The notes beneath the pieces were generated by a model, which did not search any database, was not told the origin of the DNA, and saw nothing but the letters and a program-made list of their open reading frames with translations. Of a stretch of DNA of 33,604 nucleotides, positions 14,720-23,175 are shown one piece after another (position 1 is the stretch's first letter; every line of letters starts with the position of its first letter). The stretch is from Pseudomonadota bacterium (GTDB taxonomy: Bacteria > Pseudomonadota > Alphaproteobacteria > Acetobacterales > Acetobacteraceae): assembly GCA_021818505.1 (NCBI GenBank), contig JAKADX010000043.1, positions 1 to 33,604 on the forward strand, given 5' to 3'. Both the position numbers and the translations under genes were made by a program.

Positions 14720-15949
14720 CTACCTGAACGCGCATGTGTTCTCCGGGCGGTCGATGCCGAGCGTGTCGAGTTCCGTCACCTGGTGCAGGAATCCCGGCTG
14801 CGGCGAGATCGAAACGACGCCGCGGCCGTCGGTCAGCAGGATCGGTTGGCGGAGCTGCAAATCCCACGGCCGCAGCGTCAGCTTCTGACCCTTGTAGGCG
14901 GCGACGGCGAATTCGGGGCCCTTCATGTACGCGATGATCGCCTGCGCGGTCGTGCCGCCGGCACGGCTCGCCGCCTCGCCGATCATGCGCACCGCGGTCC
15001 AGGCCTGCATGTCGATCGGCGTCATGCGGCGGCGGAACTTGCGCTCAAACCGGTCCTGCAACTGGGCACCGCCCCAGGATTCGCTGCTGGCATCCCAGCT
15101 TTGCGGCCGCAGCCCGGCGGAGCCGACCACCGGGCGCGGGTCCCAGGTACGATAGGGCAGGTAGCCGGCGAACACCTCGTTCTCGTCGGCCGCCACCAGC
15201 ACGTCGTATTGCGGCGCCCCCTGGGTGAAGACCGGCATCTCCTGCTGGGTCTGCACCAGGCCGCTGTCGGTCTGGCGGGATTCGCCGGTGTCTTTGAACA
15301 CACGCTCCTGCACGATGCGCGCGCCGAACCGCTTGGCGGCGCGGCGATAGGCGTCGGCAAGCGCCGCGTCCTCGGGATGCGAGCCGAGGACCAGCAGCCA
15401 GCGCGTCCAGCGTTTCCAGACCAGGTACTGCGCCACCGCGTCCGCCAGCATGGCGCGGCTGGGGGCGACGTTGATGATGTCGGCCCGACACTCCTTGCCG
15501 CGTAGGGCATCGTCCGGGGCGGCGAGGTTGAACAGCGTCACGCCATCGGCGTGCCCGGCATCGGCAAGCGCCAGCAACACGGCGCCCGGAACGTCGGTCA
15601 ACACCAGCCGCACCTGCTGCGCGACCAGCGCGGCCAGTGCGGCGCGCGGATCGTCGCCGGCGCGCAGGTCCGCCTCGATTAGCGTGAACTGCTGCCCCAG
15701 GAAGCGGCCGGTGGTGTTGTTGTCCGCCAGCCCGATGCGCGCCCCCGCCATCCCGTTATCCGCCGCCGGCTTGTCCAGCAGCGAGATGGTCGGATGCGGC
15801 TCGGCCCAGTGCAGGTAGCCGACGCGGATGTCCGCGGTTGCGTCGGCGGCACGGGCGTGCGGCGCGCCGAGCAGGGCGGCGGCGCCAATTGCCGCGAGAA
15901 CATCGCGCCGGCCCGGGCCGGCGCGCGTGGAGTCATTTGGACGCTTCAT
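14720..15949 (-). CDS. Periplasmic binding protein of PQQ-alcohol dehydrogenase ABC system, Tat-exported
   Basis: From ATG 15949 the protein has 409 residues. The N-terminus carries a twin-arginine signal (GRRDVLAAIGAAALLGAPHARA), implying folded export. The mature part is a type I periplasmic binding fold of the branched-chain amino-acid kind: IRVGYLHWAEPHPTISLLD at the start, then LADNNTTGRFLGQ, LVLTDVPGAVLLALAD and WLLVLGSHPEDAALADAYRRA. The motifs match the family recalled as the substrate-binding protein of PQQ-dependent alcohol dehydrogenase systems. A longer frame upstream of 15949 would remove the Tat signal from the N-terminus and is rejected. It lies 98 bases downstream of putA in the same direction. 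Pairing with an ABC-2 permease is unusual, because binding proteins normally serve importers. Confidence 0.88.
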   Translation of the reverse strand: MKRPNDSTRAGPGRRDVLAAIGAAALLGAPHARAADATADIRVGYLHWAEPHPTISLLDKPAADNGMAGARIGLADNNTTGRFLGQQFTLIEADLRAGDDPRAALAALVAQQVRLVLTDVPGAVLLALADAGHADGVTLFNLAAPDDALRGKECRADIINVAPSRAMLADAVAQYLVWKRWTRWLLVLGSHPEDAALADAYRRAAKRFGARIVQERVFKDTGESRQTDSGLVQTQQEMPVFTQGAPQYDVLVAADENEVFAGYLPYRTWDPRPVVGSAGLRPQSWDASSESWGGAQLQDRFERKFRRRMTPIDMQAWTAVRMIGEAASRAGGTTAQAIIAYMKGPEFAVAAYKGQKLTLRPWDLQLRQPILLTDGRGVVSISPQPGFLHQVTELDTLGIDRPENTCAFR

Positions 15950-16047
15950 CGGGCCACCATGACCAATGCCCCGACCCGGTTCAAGGCAGGGGAGCCGCCG
16001 GGACGCGGCACTTTCCCCGTTTTCATGTTCGGGACGCGACGGCCGGG

Positions 16048-19000
16048 TCAGCCGATGCTCATCAGGCTGGCATTGCCGCCGGCAGCGGCGGTGTTGGTGC
16101 TCACGGCGCGCTCGCGGACCAGCCAGGCGAGGTCGAAATCGGCGCTGCCGTCCAGTGGCGCGCCGCGCGGCACGGCGTGGAACGGCACCACCGGCCCGGG
16201 AACGTCGGCGAAGGCGCGCAGCCAGTGCAGCAGGCCGTCGGCGTCGCCCTCGTAGAGCACGAGGTCGCACGGCGCCTCACGCGGGTCGCCGAGCCGCTGT
16301 ATCCGCGCGCCCAAGGCCGGCGGGAGGCGGATGAGGAAGTTGTTGGGGTCCGGCGGCGGCACCACCAGGGCGGCATTACCGGTCGCCAGCGCCGCGCCGA
16401 CCTGCGCGATCATGGTCGCGGTCGAGGCGGCGAGGCAGAGCACGCGCCCGCGCGGCTCCAGCGCATAGACGTTGCGCTCACCGACCGGACCCGGCAGCTC
16501 CACGCTTGCTCCGACGGCGCTGTGCGCGATCACGGTTTCGCAGTACCGCAGCGCCGCGGCGGTCGTGAACGGCCGCACGAAGTCGATCCAGGCCCGTGCC
16601 GCCTCCTGCCGCGCAGGGTCGGCCGCGGCGGCCAGCGCGCGCGTCTGTGGCGCCGCCGCGAGCAGCCGGCGGAGCGTGAGCGGGCCGCCCGCCTTCGGCC
16701 CAGTGCCCGAGAGGGCGTGGCCGCCGAACGGCTGCACGCCGACCACCGCGCCGATCAGGTTGCGGTTGACATAGACATTGCCGGCGGCGGCGCGTGCCGC
16801 GAGGTGCGCGATGTTTTCGTCGATGCGCGAATGCACGCCGAAGGTCAGCGCGTAGCCGGTTGCGTTGATGGCATCGACCAGCGCGTCGAGCGCCTCGCGG
16901 CGGTAGCGCAGCATGTGCAGCACCGGCCCGAACACCTCGCGCTCCAGTTCGGCAACGCTCTCGATCTCGATGATCGTGGGCGGGACGAAGCTGCCGTGCC
17001 GGCACTCCGGCGGCAGCGCGATCTGATGCACCGCATGTCCGCGCGCACGCATGGCGGCAATGTGGGCCAGGATACCGTCCCGCGCCGCGTCGGTGATCAC
17101 CGGGCCGATATCGGTCGCAAGACGGTCGGGATTGCCGACCGAAAGCTCGGCGAGCGCGCCGAGCAGCATGGCGCGAATGCGCGCGTACGCGTCCTCCTGC
17201 ACGCACAGCAGGCGCAGCGCCGAGCAACGCTGGCCGGCGGAATCGAACGCGGAGGTCAGCGCGTCGGCTACGACCTGTTCGGGAAGCGCGGAGGAATCCA
17301 CGATCAGCGCGTTCTGCCCGCCGGTCTCGGCAACGAACGGAATCGGCCGTCCGGCGGGATCGAGCCGGGCCGCGAGGGACTGCGCGATCAGTCGCGCCGT
17401 TTCGGTCGAACCGGTCAGCATCACGCCGCGCACGCGCCCATCCGCCACCAGCCGCGCGCCGACTTCGCCCTCGCCCGGCAGCAGATGCAGCGCCGCTTCC
17501 GGCACGCCGGCCTGGTGCAGCAGCCGCACCGCCTGTGCCGCGATCAGCGGGGTTTCGCCGGCCGGTTTCGCCAGCACCGGGTTGCCGGCCGCCAGCGCCG
17601 CCGCGATCTGGCCCACGAAGATCGCAAGCGGGAAATTCCACGGGCTGATGCAGGCCACGGGGCCGAGCGGACGGTGCGTGTCGGCGGCAAAGGATTCGCG
17701 CACCTGCCCGGCATAGTAGCGCAGGAAATCGGCGGCCTCGCGCACTTCGCCCAGCGCATTGGGCAGCGTGCGTCCGGCCTCGCGCACGATCAGCCCGATC
17801 AGTGACGGTGCGGCTGCCTCCAGCAGATCGGCGGCGCGCAGCAGGCAGGCGGCGCGCTGGTTCGGCGGAGTGGCCTGCCACAGCGCGCCCGCGCCCGCAG
17901 CGGCGGCGAGTGCGGTCTCGACGGTTGCATCATCGGCTTCCGCCACATACCCGACGACGTCGCGACGGTCGGCCGGGTTGCGCACCGCGCGCGCCGCTCC
18001 CTCGCGTGGTCCGGCATGCCAAACCGTGCCGCCGCTCGCCAGCAATGCGGCGGAGAGCGAGGCGAGGCGCTGCTCGTTGGTGAAATCGAGGCCGGCGGAA
18101 TTGCTGCGCGTCGGCAGCAGCATGTCGCGCGGCAGCGCGATCCTGGGATGCGGCGCGCCAAGCGGAACGATCGCGGCGGCGACCTCCACGGGGTCGGCCA
18201 CCAGTTCCGCGACCGGCACGGCGGTGTCGGCAATGCGGTTGACGAAGGAGGTGTTGGCGCCGTTCTCCAGCAGCCGGCGGACGAGATAGGCGAGCAGCGT
18301 TTCATGCGTGCCGACCGGCGCGTAGATGCGGCAGGGACGATCGAGCTTGTCGGCACCGACAACATCCTCATACAGCGGCTCGCCCATGCCATGCAGGCAC
18401 TGGAACTCGTATTGCCCGGTGTGGAATCGGTCGCCGGCCATTTCGATGATGTCGGCGAGCGTACGCGCATTGTGGGTGGCGAATTGCGGGAACACCGCGT
18501 CGGGTGCTGCCAGCAGCCGCCGCGCGCAGGCGAGGTAGGAAATGTCGGTGTGCACCTTGCGCGTGAACACCGGGAAATCCTCCAGCCCATCGACCTGCGC
18601 GCGCTTGATCTCGGAATCCCAATAGGCACCCTTGACGAGCCGCACCATCAGCCGGTGCCCGCTGCGCCGCGCCAGATCGATCAGCCAGTCGATGACGAAC
18701 GGCGCGCGCTTCTGGTACGCCTGCACGACGAAACCGATGCCATTCCAGCCGGCAAGATTGCGGTCGGCGCACAGGGCCTCGAGCAGATCGAGCGAAATTT
18801 CCAGCCGATCGGCCTCCTCGGCGTCGATGTTCAGCCCGATGTCGTAGCGGCGCGCGAGATGTGCCAGGGCGCGCAGGCGCGGCAGCAGTTCCTCGGTGAC
18901 GCGCTCCATCTGCGCGCGCGCGTAACGGGGATGCAGCGCGGACAGCTTGACTGAAATCCCCGGACCCTCGGTGATGCCGCGACCGGCGGAGGCGGCGCCG

Positions 19001-19881
19001 ATGGCGTGGATCGCCTGCTCATAGGCCGCGAGGTAACGGCGCGCGTCGTCGTCGGTCATCGCCGCTTCGCCGAGCATGTCGTAGGAGTAGCGGAAGCCCC
19101 GCGCCTCCCATTTGCGCGCGTTGGCGAGCGCCTCGGCGATGGTCTGGCCGCAGACGAACTGCTCGCCCATCAACCGCATGGCGAGATCCACACCCTTGCG
19201 GATCAGCGGCTCTCCGCCGCGGCCGATCAGGCGCGTGAGCGCGCTGCCCAGGCTGGCTTCGCTTTGCGTCGCGACCAATCGGCCGGTGATCATCAGTCCC
19301 CAGGCGGCGGCATTGACGAACAGTGACGGCGAGTGGCCGAGATGCGCGTGCCAGTCGCCGCGCGCGATCTTGTCGCGAATCAGCGCGTCGCGCGTCGGCC
19401 GGTCGGGAATGCGCAGCAGCGCCTCGGCGAGGCACATCAGTGCCACACCCTCCTGGCTGGACAGCGAGAATTCCTGGATCAGTCCTTCAACTCCGCCGCC
19501 GCGCCGTTTGCCGCGCAGCGACGTGACCAGCCGCGTTGCCAGCGCATGCGCGCGCTCCGCCGCATCCGGTGGCAGCCGCGCCGCACCGAGGAGCGCCGGC
19601 ACGCAATCCGGCTCCGGCCGTCGATAGGCGGCGGTGATGGCGGCCCGCCGCACCGATTGCGGCTGCACGCCCTGCGCGAACTCCAGGAACGGCTGCGGCC
19701 CGGCCGGCTCGTCTGCCGGCGAGGAGCTTGCCCCCGTATCGCCTTGCTCGATTCGGTCCAGAAGGTCCACCAGGGCCTGCTTGATGAGGAAGTGCGGGGT
19801 GCGGCCCGAGGCCTCCGCGGCGCGGCGCAGGCGTGCCCGCAGCGCGTCATCCAGCTTCACGCCGACCGTGGTTGTACCCAT
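16048..19881 (-). CDS. putA: Bifunctional proline dehydrogenase / glutamate-semialdehyde dehydrogenase PutA with DNA-binding domain
   Basis: PutA oxidises proline to pyrroline-5-carboxylate (FAD-dependent) and then to glutamate (NAD-dependent). At 1277 residues it is a long, three-function type. Residues 3-46 form a ribbon-helix-helix DNA-binding domain (TTVGVKLDDALRARLRRAAE). The proline dehydrogenase barrel spans about 250-550, with AEEADRLEISLDLLE, RLVKGAYWDSEIKRAQ and QFATHNARTLA. The aldehyde dehydrogenase part spans about 620-1100, with PWNFPLAI, general base E852 (AETGGQNA) and nucleophile C886 (GQRCSALR). A C-terminal domain follows. GGAGG precedes the ATG. Two inverted GTTGCA sites just upstream agree with self-repression. 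It follows the cyclodeaminase-family gene by 59 bases. Confidence 0.96.
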   Translation of the reverse strand: MGTTTVGVKLDDALRARLRRAAEASGRTPHFLIKQALVDLLDRIEQGDTGASSSPADEPAGPQPFLEFAQGVQPQSVRRAAITAAYRRPEPDCVPALLGAARLPPDAAERAHALATRLVTSLRGKRRGGGVEGLIQEFSLSSQEGVALMCLAEALLRIPDRPTRDALIRDKIARGDWHAHLGHSPSLFVNAAAWGLMITGRLVATQSEASLGSALTRLIGRGGEPLIRKGVDLAMRLMGEQFVCGQTIAEALANARKWEARGFRYSYDMLGEAAMTDDDARRYLAAYEQAIHAIGAASAGRGITEGPGISVKLSALHPRYARAQMERVTEELLPRLRALAHLARRYDIGLNIDAEEADRLEISLDLLEALCADRNLAGWNGIGFVVQAYQKRAPFVIDWLIDLARRSGHRLMVRLVKGAYWDSEIKRAQVDGLEDFPVFTRKVHTDISYLACARRLLAAPDAVFPQFATHNARTLADIIEMAGDRFHTGQYEFQCLHGMGEPLYEDVVGADKLDRPCRIYAPVGTHETLLAYLVRRLLENGANTSFVNRIADTAVPVAELVADPVEVAAAIVPLGAPHPRIALPRDMLLPTRSNSAGLDFTNEQRLASLSAALLASGGTVWHAGPREGAARAVRNPADRRDVVGYVAEADDATVETALAAAAGAGALWQATPPNQRAACLLRAADLLEAAAPSLIGLIVREAGRTLPNALGEVREAADFLRYYAGQVRESFAADTHRPLGPVACISPWNFPLAIFVGQIAAALAAGNPVLAKPAGETPLIAAQAVRLLHQAGVPEAALHLLPGEGEVGARLVADGRVRGVMLTGSTETARLIAQSLAARLDPAGRPIPFVAETGGQNALIVDSSALPEQVVADALTSAFDSAGQRCSALRLLCVQEDAYARIRAMLLGALAELSVGNPDRLATDIGPVITDAARDGILAHIAAMRARGHAVHQIALPPECRHGSFVPPTIIEIESVAELEREVFGPVLHMLRYRREALDALVDAINATGYALTFGVHSRIDENIAHLAARAAAGNVYVNRNLIGAVVGVQPFGGHALSGTGPKAGGPLTLRRLLAAAPQTRALAAAADPARQEAARAWIDFVRPFTTAAALRYCETVIAHSAVGASVELPGPVGERNVYALEPRGRVLCLAASTATMIAQVGAALATGNAALVVPPPDPNNFLIRLPPALGARIQRLGDPREAPCDLVLYEGDADGLLHWLRAFADVPGPVVPFHAVPRGAPLDGSADFDLAWLVRERAVSTNTAAAGGNASLMSIG

Positions 19882-19892
19882 CGCGACCTCCG

Positions 19893-19934
19893 GGTTGCAC
19901 CAGATTGTCGCCTATTCGGACCAAAGGTGCAACC
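19893..19934 (-). promoter_or_regulatory. Inverted GTTGCA pair: likely PutA operator overlapping putA promoter
   Basis: GGTTGCACC (19893-19901) and GGTGCAACC (19926-19934) form a perfect 9-base inverted repeat with a 24-base centre, ending 12 bases before the putA ATG. Each arm contains GTTGCA, the core I recall for operators bound by the E. coli PutA ribbon-helix-helix domain. On the minus strand, TTGCAC (within the distal arm, 19927-19932) and GACAAT (19904-19909) are separated by exactly 17 bases, so a promoter would be covered by the repressor. This gives putA its own control even though an upstream operon reads into it. Seen: the repeats and spacing. Inferred: binding and function. Confidence 0.65.
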
Positions 19935-19940
19935 GGGGTA

Positions 19941-20852
19941 CTACCCCAGGCGGGACTCAATCAGCCGGGCCGCCATCAAGTCCAGGTGACCGCCGCCGGC
20001 GTTCTTGAAGAGCGTGATCTCGGCTGCGTCCTGCCGCCCCTTCACCTCGCCGCGCACCAGTTGGAACAGGTCGGCGCGGATGTCGGATTCGGCGATCACG
20101 CCGGCGGCGAGCGGCTGGGAGATGTCGCCGGCATCGTGCAGGGTGAAGCGGCGGGTATCGACGAATACGTGCGCGCGCCGCACCGCCTCGTCGTCGGTCT
20201 CGCGCATCGCAGGCGTGTAGGCGCCGACCAGATCAACATGCACACCGGGTCGCAGCCACGCGCCCTGCAGCACCGGCGCGGTCGCAGCGGTCGCGCAGCA
20301 GATCGCGTCGGCTTCGGCTGCCGCGGTTGCGAGGTCGGTCACGGCTTCGGCGCCGAGACGCGCGGCGAGCTGCCGCGCGCGGTCGGGCGTGCGGTTCCAG
20401 ATCAGCACGCGGGCGAGGGATGGGCGCACCACGCGAAGCGCCGCGATCTGCCATTCGGCCTGCGCGCCGGCGCCGACCATCAGCAGCGTGCGTGCATCCG
20501 GCCGCGCCAGATAATCGGCGGCGAGCGCGGAATCGGCGGCGGTCTTGCGCACCGTCAGCGGCGTTGCGTCGATCACCGCGCGCGGCGCGCCGTCCGTGCC
20601 GTCGAACAGCACGTAGACCGAGGCGATGGTGGGCTGGCCGCGCGCCGCATTGCCGGGAAAGACGGTCGCTAGCTTGATGCCGAACGCCTGCCCGTGCTGC
20701 CACGCCGCCATGCCGAGCATCGCGTCGTCGCCGTCGGTCATCAGCAGCCGGCCATAGCCCTCGACACCCTGGCGGTGGCCGTCGCGCAGTGCCGCGATCA
20801 GGCTCGGCAGATCGAGAAGGCGCGCGGCCGTATCGGCATCGATGAGCTTCAT
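19941..20852 (-). CDS. Ornithine cyclodeaminase/mu-crystallin-family protein, possibly pyrroline-2-carboxylate reductase
   Basis: This 303-residue protein has an N-terminal substrate domain and a Rossmann domain with LLMVGAGAQAEWQI (about 124-137) and VLIWNRTPDRARQLAARL. Family signatures are FGIKLATVFPGN, TPLTVRKTAADSALAADYLARPDA and the C-terminal EITLFKNAGGGHLDLMAA. Members include ornithine cyclodeaminase (ornithine to proline), alanine dehydrogenase, and pyrroline-2-carboxylate reductases of hydroxyproline catabolism. With putA directly downstream, an enzyme that yields proline is the best reading: either activity would feed PutA. The two cannot be separated here. The start overlaps the stop of the M24 gene (ATGA, 20849-20852), so the two are coupled. 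Confidence 0.85.
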   Translation of the reverse strand: MKLIDADTAARLLDLPSLIAALRDGHRQGVEGYGRLLMTDGDDAMLGMAAWQHGQAFGIKLATVFPGNAARGQPTIASVYVLFDGTDGAPRAVIDATPLTVRKTAADSALAADYLARPDARTLLMVGAGAQAEWQIAALRVVRPSLARVLIWNRTPDRARQLAARLGAEAVTDLATAAAEADAICCATAATAPVLQGAWLRPGVHVDLVGAYTPAMRETDDEAVRRAHVFVDTRRFTLHDAGDISQPLAAGVIAESDIRADLFQLVRGEVKGRQDAAEITLFKNAGGGHLDLMAARLIESRLG

Positions 20853-22147
20853 GGCTCGATCGCGTCGATCAGGGGCGTGCGGGAGAGGGCGCGCGCGCCC
20901 TTGTCGGTGATGACCACCTGCTGCTCCAGCTTGATGCCGTCCGGGCCGCCGACCTCGCCGATATAGCTTTCCACCGACACCACCATGTTGTCGGCGAACA
21001 CGCCGTCATAGCCCCAGTCGGCCCAGTCGGCGACATAGGCGACGGAGGGGTACTCATCGACGAAGCCGCAGCCGTGCACCATCATCATGTAGCGGTTCGG
21101 AACGAAGTCGTCGGGCACCGGCCAGCAGCGTTCGGCGAACTCGCGGAACGTGAGGCCAGGCCTGAGCAGTTCGGTGTTGTGCAGGATCTGCGCCTGCGCC
21201 ATCTCGTAGAGTCGGCGCTGCCGGTCGGTGGGCTTGCGGCCGGGGCAGACATAGCTGCGCGAAATGTCGGCGAGATAGCCGAACGGCCCCACCATGTCAG
21301 TGTCGAATCCGACGATATCCCCGGCCGCGATCACGCGATCGGAGCTTTCGTTGAACCACGGATTGGTCCGCGGGCCGGAGGCGAGCAGCCGGCATTCGAT
21401 CCACTCGCCGCCATGCGCGATGTTGGTCTCGTGCAGCAGCGACCAGAGCTGATTCTCCGTGATCCCCGGCCGCAGCGCGGCGCGCATCCGGTCGATGGCG
21501 ATGTCGCAGACATCCATCGAGGCCTGCAGGCAGGCGATCTCCTCCGCTGACTTGACCATCCGTGCCTGCTCGGCGGCTTCCTGCACGTCAAACAGTTGCA
21601 CGCCGTGCGACAGCAGCCGCAGCGTGCCCAGCGGATCGCAGCGATCGACGGCGAGGCGGCGGTTGTTGCCGCCGTACTGACGCAGCAGGCTGTCGATCTC
21701 ATCGGCCCACAGATGTGCCTTCTCCTCCGTGCGCGGGCCGGCGAGAAAGTAGAACCACGGCGTGCAGGGCCGCACCTCATCGACCACCGGCGATCCGGCG
21801 GAGACATGGCGCGACGAGGTGAACTCGAACAGGATCACCGGCCCGTCGGTCGCGACGAAGGCGTAGCGGCCCGGCGCGTGCGTGGTCCACACCGCCATGT
21901 TGCGGGTGCCGGTGGCATAGCGCAGGTTCATTGGGTCTGAGATCACCGCGCCGGCGAAGTCGCGCCGGCGCAACTCCGCGCGCAGCCGTTCCAGCCGGTA
22001 GCGGAACAGCCGGTCCTGGTCGATCTGCGTCATCCGCTGCATCACGGCGGCGTCGATGGGCGCGACGGCGCGCGGCCCTCCGGCCTGGCCGGGGGAGGCG
22101 GTCGCGAGGATGCGGCTGGCGTGACGGGGGCCGGGTGAGTGTGGCAT
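20849..22147 (-). CDS. M24-fold metalloenzyme with DddP-type active site (DMSP lyase-like)
   Basis: This 432-residue protein has the creatinase/aminopeptidase-P fold. Metal ligands are visible: D282 (FDTD), D294 (LADIS), H358 (MVHGCG), E393 (SVESY) and E408 (KLEQQ). It also carries the extra residues that distinguish the DMSP lyase DddP: D284, Y353 (five before the His) and D364 (six after it). The spacings between these residues match those I recall for Ruegeria DddP, and the block GGEWIECRLLASGPRTNPWF is close to the DddP equivalent. An N-terminal extension before the first helix is likewise DddP-like and favours start 22147, although no clear ribosome-binding site is seen. It could release DMS and acrylate from DMSP, or be a peptidase of a related branch. 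It is coupled to the cyclodeaminase-family gene and precedes putA, which points instead to Xaa-Pro or other proline-related substrates. Confidence 0.85.
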   Translation of the reverse strand: MPHSPGPRHASRILATASPGQAGGPRAVAPIDAAVMQRMTQIDQDRLFRYRLERLRAELRRRDFAGAVISDPMNLRYATGTRNMAVWTTHAPGRYAFVATDGPVILFEFTSSRHVSAGSPVVDEVRPCTPWFYFLAGPRTEEKAHLWADEIDSLLRQYGGNNRRLAVDRCDPLGTLRLLSHGVQLFDVQEAAEQARMVKSAEEIACLQASMDVCDIAIDRMRAALRPGITENQLWSLLHETNIAHGGEWIECRLLASGPRTNPWFNESSDRVIAAGDIVGFDTDMVGPFGYLADISRSYVCPGRKPTDRQRRLYEMAQAQILHNTELLRPGLTFREFAERCWPVPDDFVPNRYMMMVHGCGFVDEYPSVAYVADWADWGYDGVFADNMVVSVESYIGEVGGPDGIKLEQQVVITDKGARALSRTPLIDAIEP

Positions 22148-22260
22148 GAAGTGGGCCCTGTGATCGGGGTGCCGACGCCGGGCGGCGCCATCGCCGCAGC
22201 CTAGCCGAAGGCGGCGGACGAGGCGAGACGCAAGCCGGCGCCAGAAAGGGGGATCGTCGC

Positions 22261-23169
22261 ATGTCCAAGAAACTGGTCGTCCTGGCCGCCGTCAATGGCG
22301 GGGCGCAGATGAGCCGCGATGGCGCGCAGGTGCCGGTGAGCCCGGCCGAGATCGCCGAGGCCGCCTACGAATGCTACCAGGCCGGTGCCGCGGTCGTTCA
22401 CATCCATGCCCGCGCCCCCGACGGGCAGCCCACCACCGACATTGCGGTGTTCAGCGACATCATCCGGCGGATCAGGGACAAATGCGATATCCTGATTCAG
22501 ACGACCAATGGCTTCGGCGTGCGCCGTGATCCGCGCTCCGGCGAATTCAACTGGCCCGATGATCATGAGCGGCTGGCGCTGCATCGCGTCGATCCGAAGC
22601 AGGACCTGTTCTCGATCGCCGCCGGCTCATGGGACTTCTATCATCCGGAGGGCGGCTACAAGGCAACCATCTCCTATGTGAACTCGGAGCGGCTGCTGCA
22701 GGAGAACATCAGGGCGGTGCTGGCGCGCGGCGCGGCACTGGAGTTCGAAATCACCGAGGTCAGCCAGATCCACAAGCTGTCGCGCTATGCCGACGAAGGC
22801 GTGTTCGACCGCGCGACGCGCAATCTCTGGCTCGATTACTGCCTCGGCTTCGGCGCGATGGTCCCCACGGTGCGCACGCTGGCGCTGGCGATGGAGGACG
22901 GGCAGCGTCTGTTCCCGCACTGGCGCACCGAAATCCTGGCAACGGGCCGCGATCAGTTTCCGATGAACACGGTGGGCGTGCTGATGGGGTGTGACATCGT
23001 GCGCGTCGGTTTCGAGGACAACATCTACCTGCCGAACGGACGGCCCGCGCATCGCAACGCCGATCTGGTCGAGGCGATGGTGGGCATCGCCCGCACGTTC
23101 GGCCGGGAACCGGCGACCGTGGGCGAGGCGCGCGCGATCTTCAACATCGGCACCGCGACGCCGGGTTAG
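22261..23169 (+). CDS. Beta-keto acid cleavage enzyme (BKACE, DUF849)
   Basis: This 302-residue TIM-barrel protein has the zinc motif VHIHAR (H47, H49) and the family start VVLAAVNGGAQMSRDGAQVP. Known members are Zn-dependent and split a beta-keto acid with acetyl-CoA to give a CoA ester and acetoacetate (for example the lysine-fermentation enzyme Kce). The position that is Glu in the NGAEVTR motif of Kce is Gln here in NGGAQMSR, as I recall from another subgroup, so the substrate probably differs. A good ribosome-binding site (AAAGGGGG) lies eight bases before the ATG. It diverges from the M24 gene over 113 bases and converges on the ABC ATPase gene with six bases between the stops. It is the only plus-strand gene between 11.6 kb and the right-end pseudogene. 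Confidence 0.88.
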   Translation: MSKKLVVLAAVNGGAQMSRDGAQVPVSPAEIAEAAYECYQAGAAVVHIHARAPDGQPTTDIAVFSDIIRRIRDKCDILIQTTNGFGVRRDPRSGEFNWPDDHERLALHRVDPKQDLFSIAAGSWDFYHPEGGYKATISYVNSERLLQENIRAVLARGAALEFEITEVSQIHKLSRYADEGVFDRATRNLWLDYCLGFGAMVPTVRTLALAMEDGQRLFPHWRTEILATGRDQFPMNTVGVLMGCDIVRVGFEDNIYLPNGRPAHRNADLVEAMVGIARTFGREPATVGEARAIFNIGTATPG

Positions 23170-23175
23170 CCTGCG

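Noticed and set aside
15950-16040. Terminator between putA and the binding-protein gene
   Set aside because: GACCCGG/CCGGGTC can pair only across a wide gap and no T-run follows. Readthrough from putA into the next operon cannot be excluded.
15838-17805. 655-codon plus-strand open frame opposite putA
   Set aside because: It is an antisense shadow. PutA catalytic motifs on the other strand are complete, and this translation is Arg/His/Gln-rich noise.
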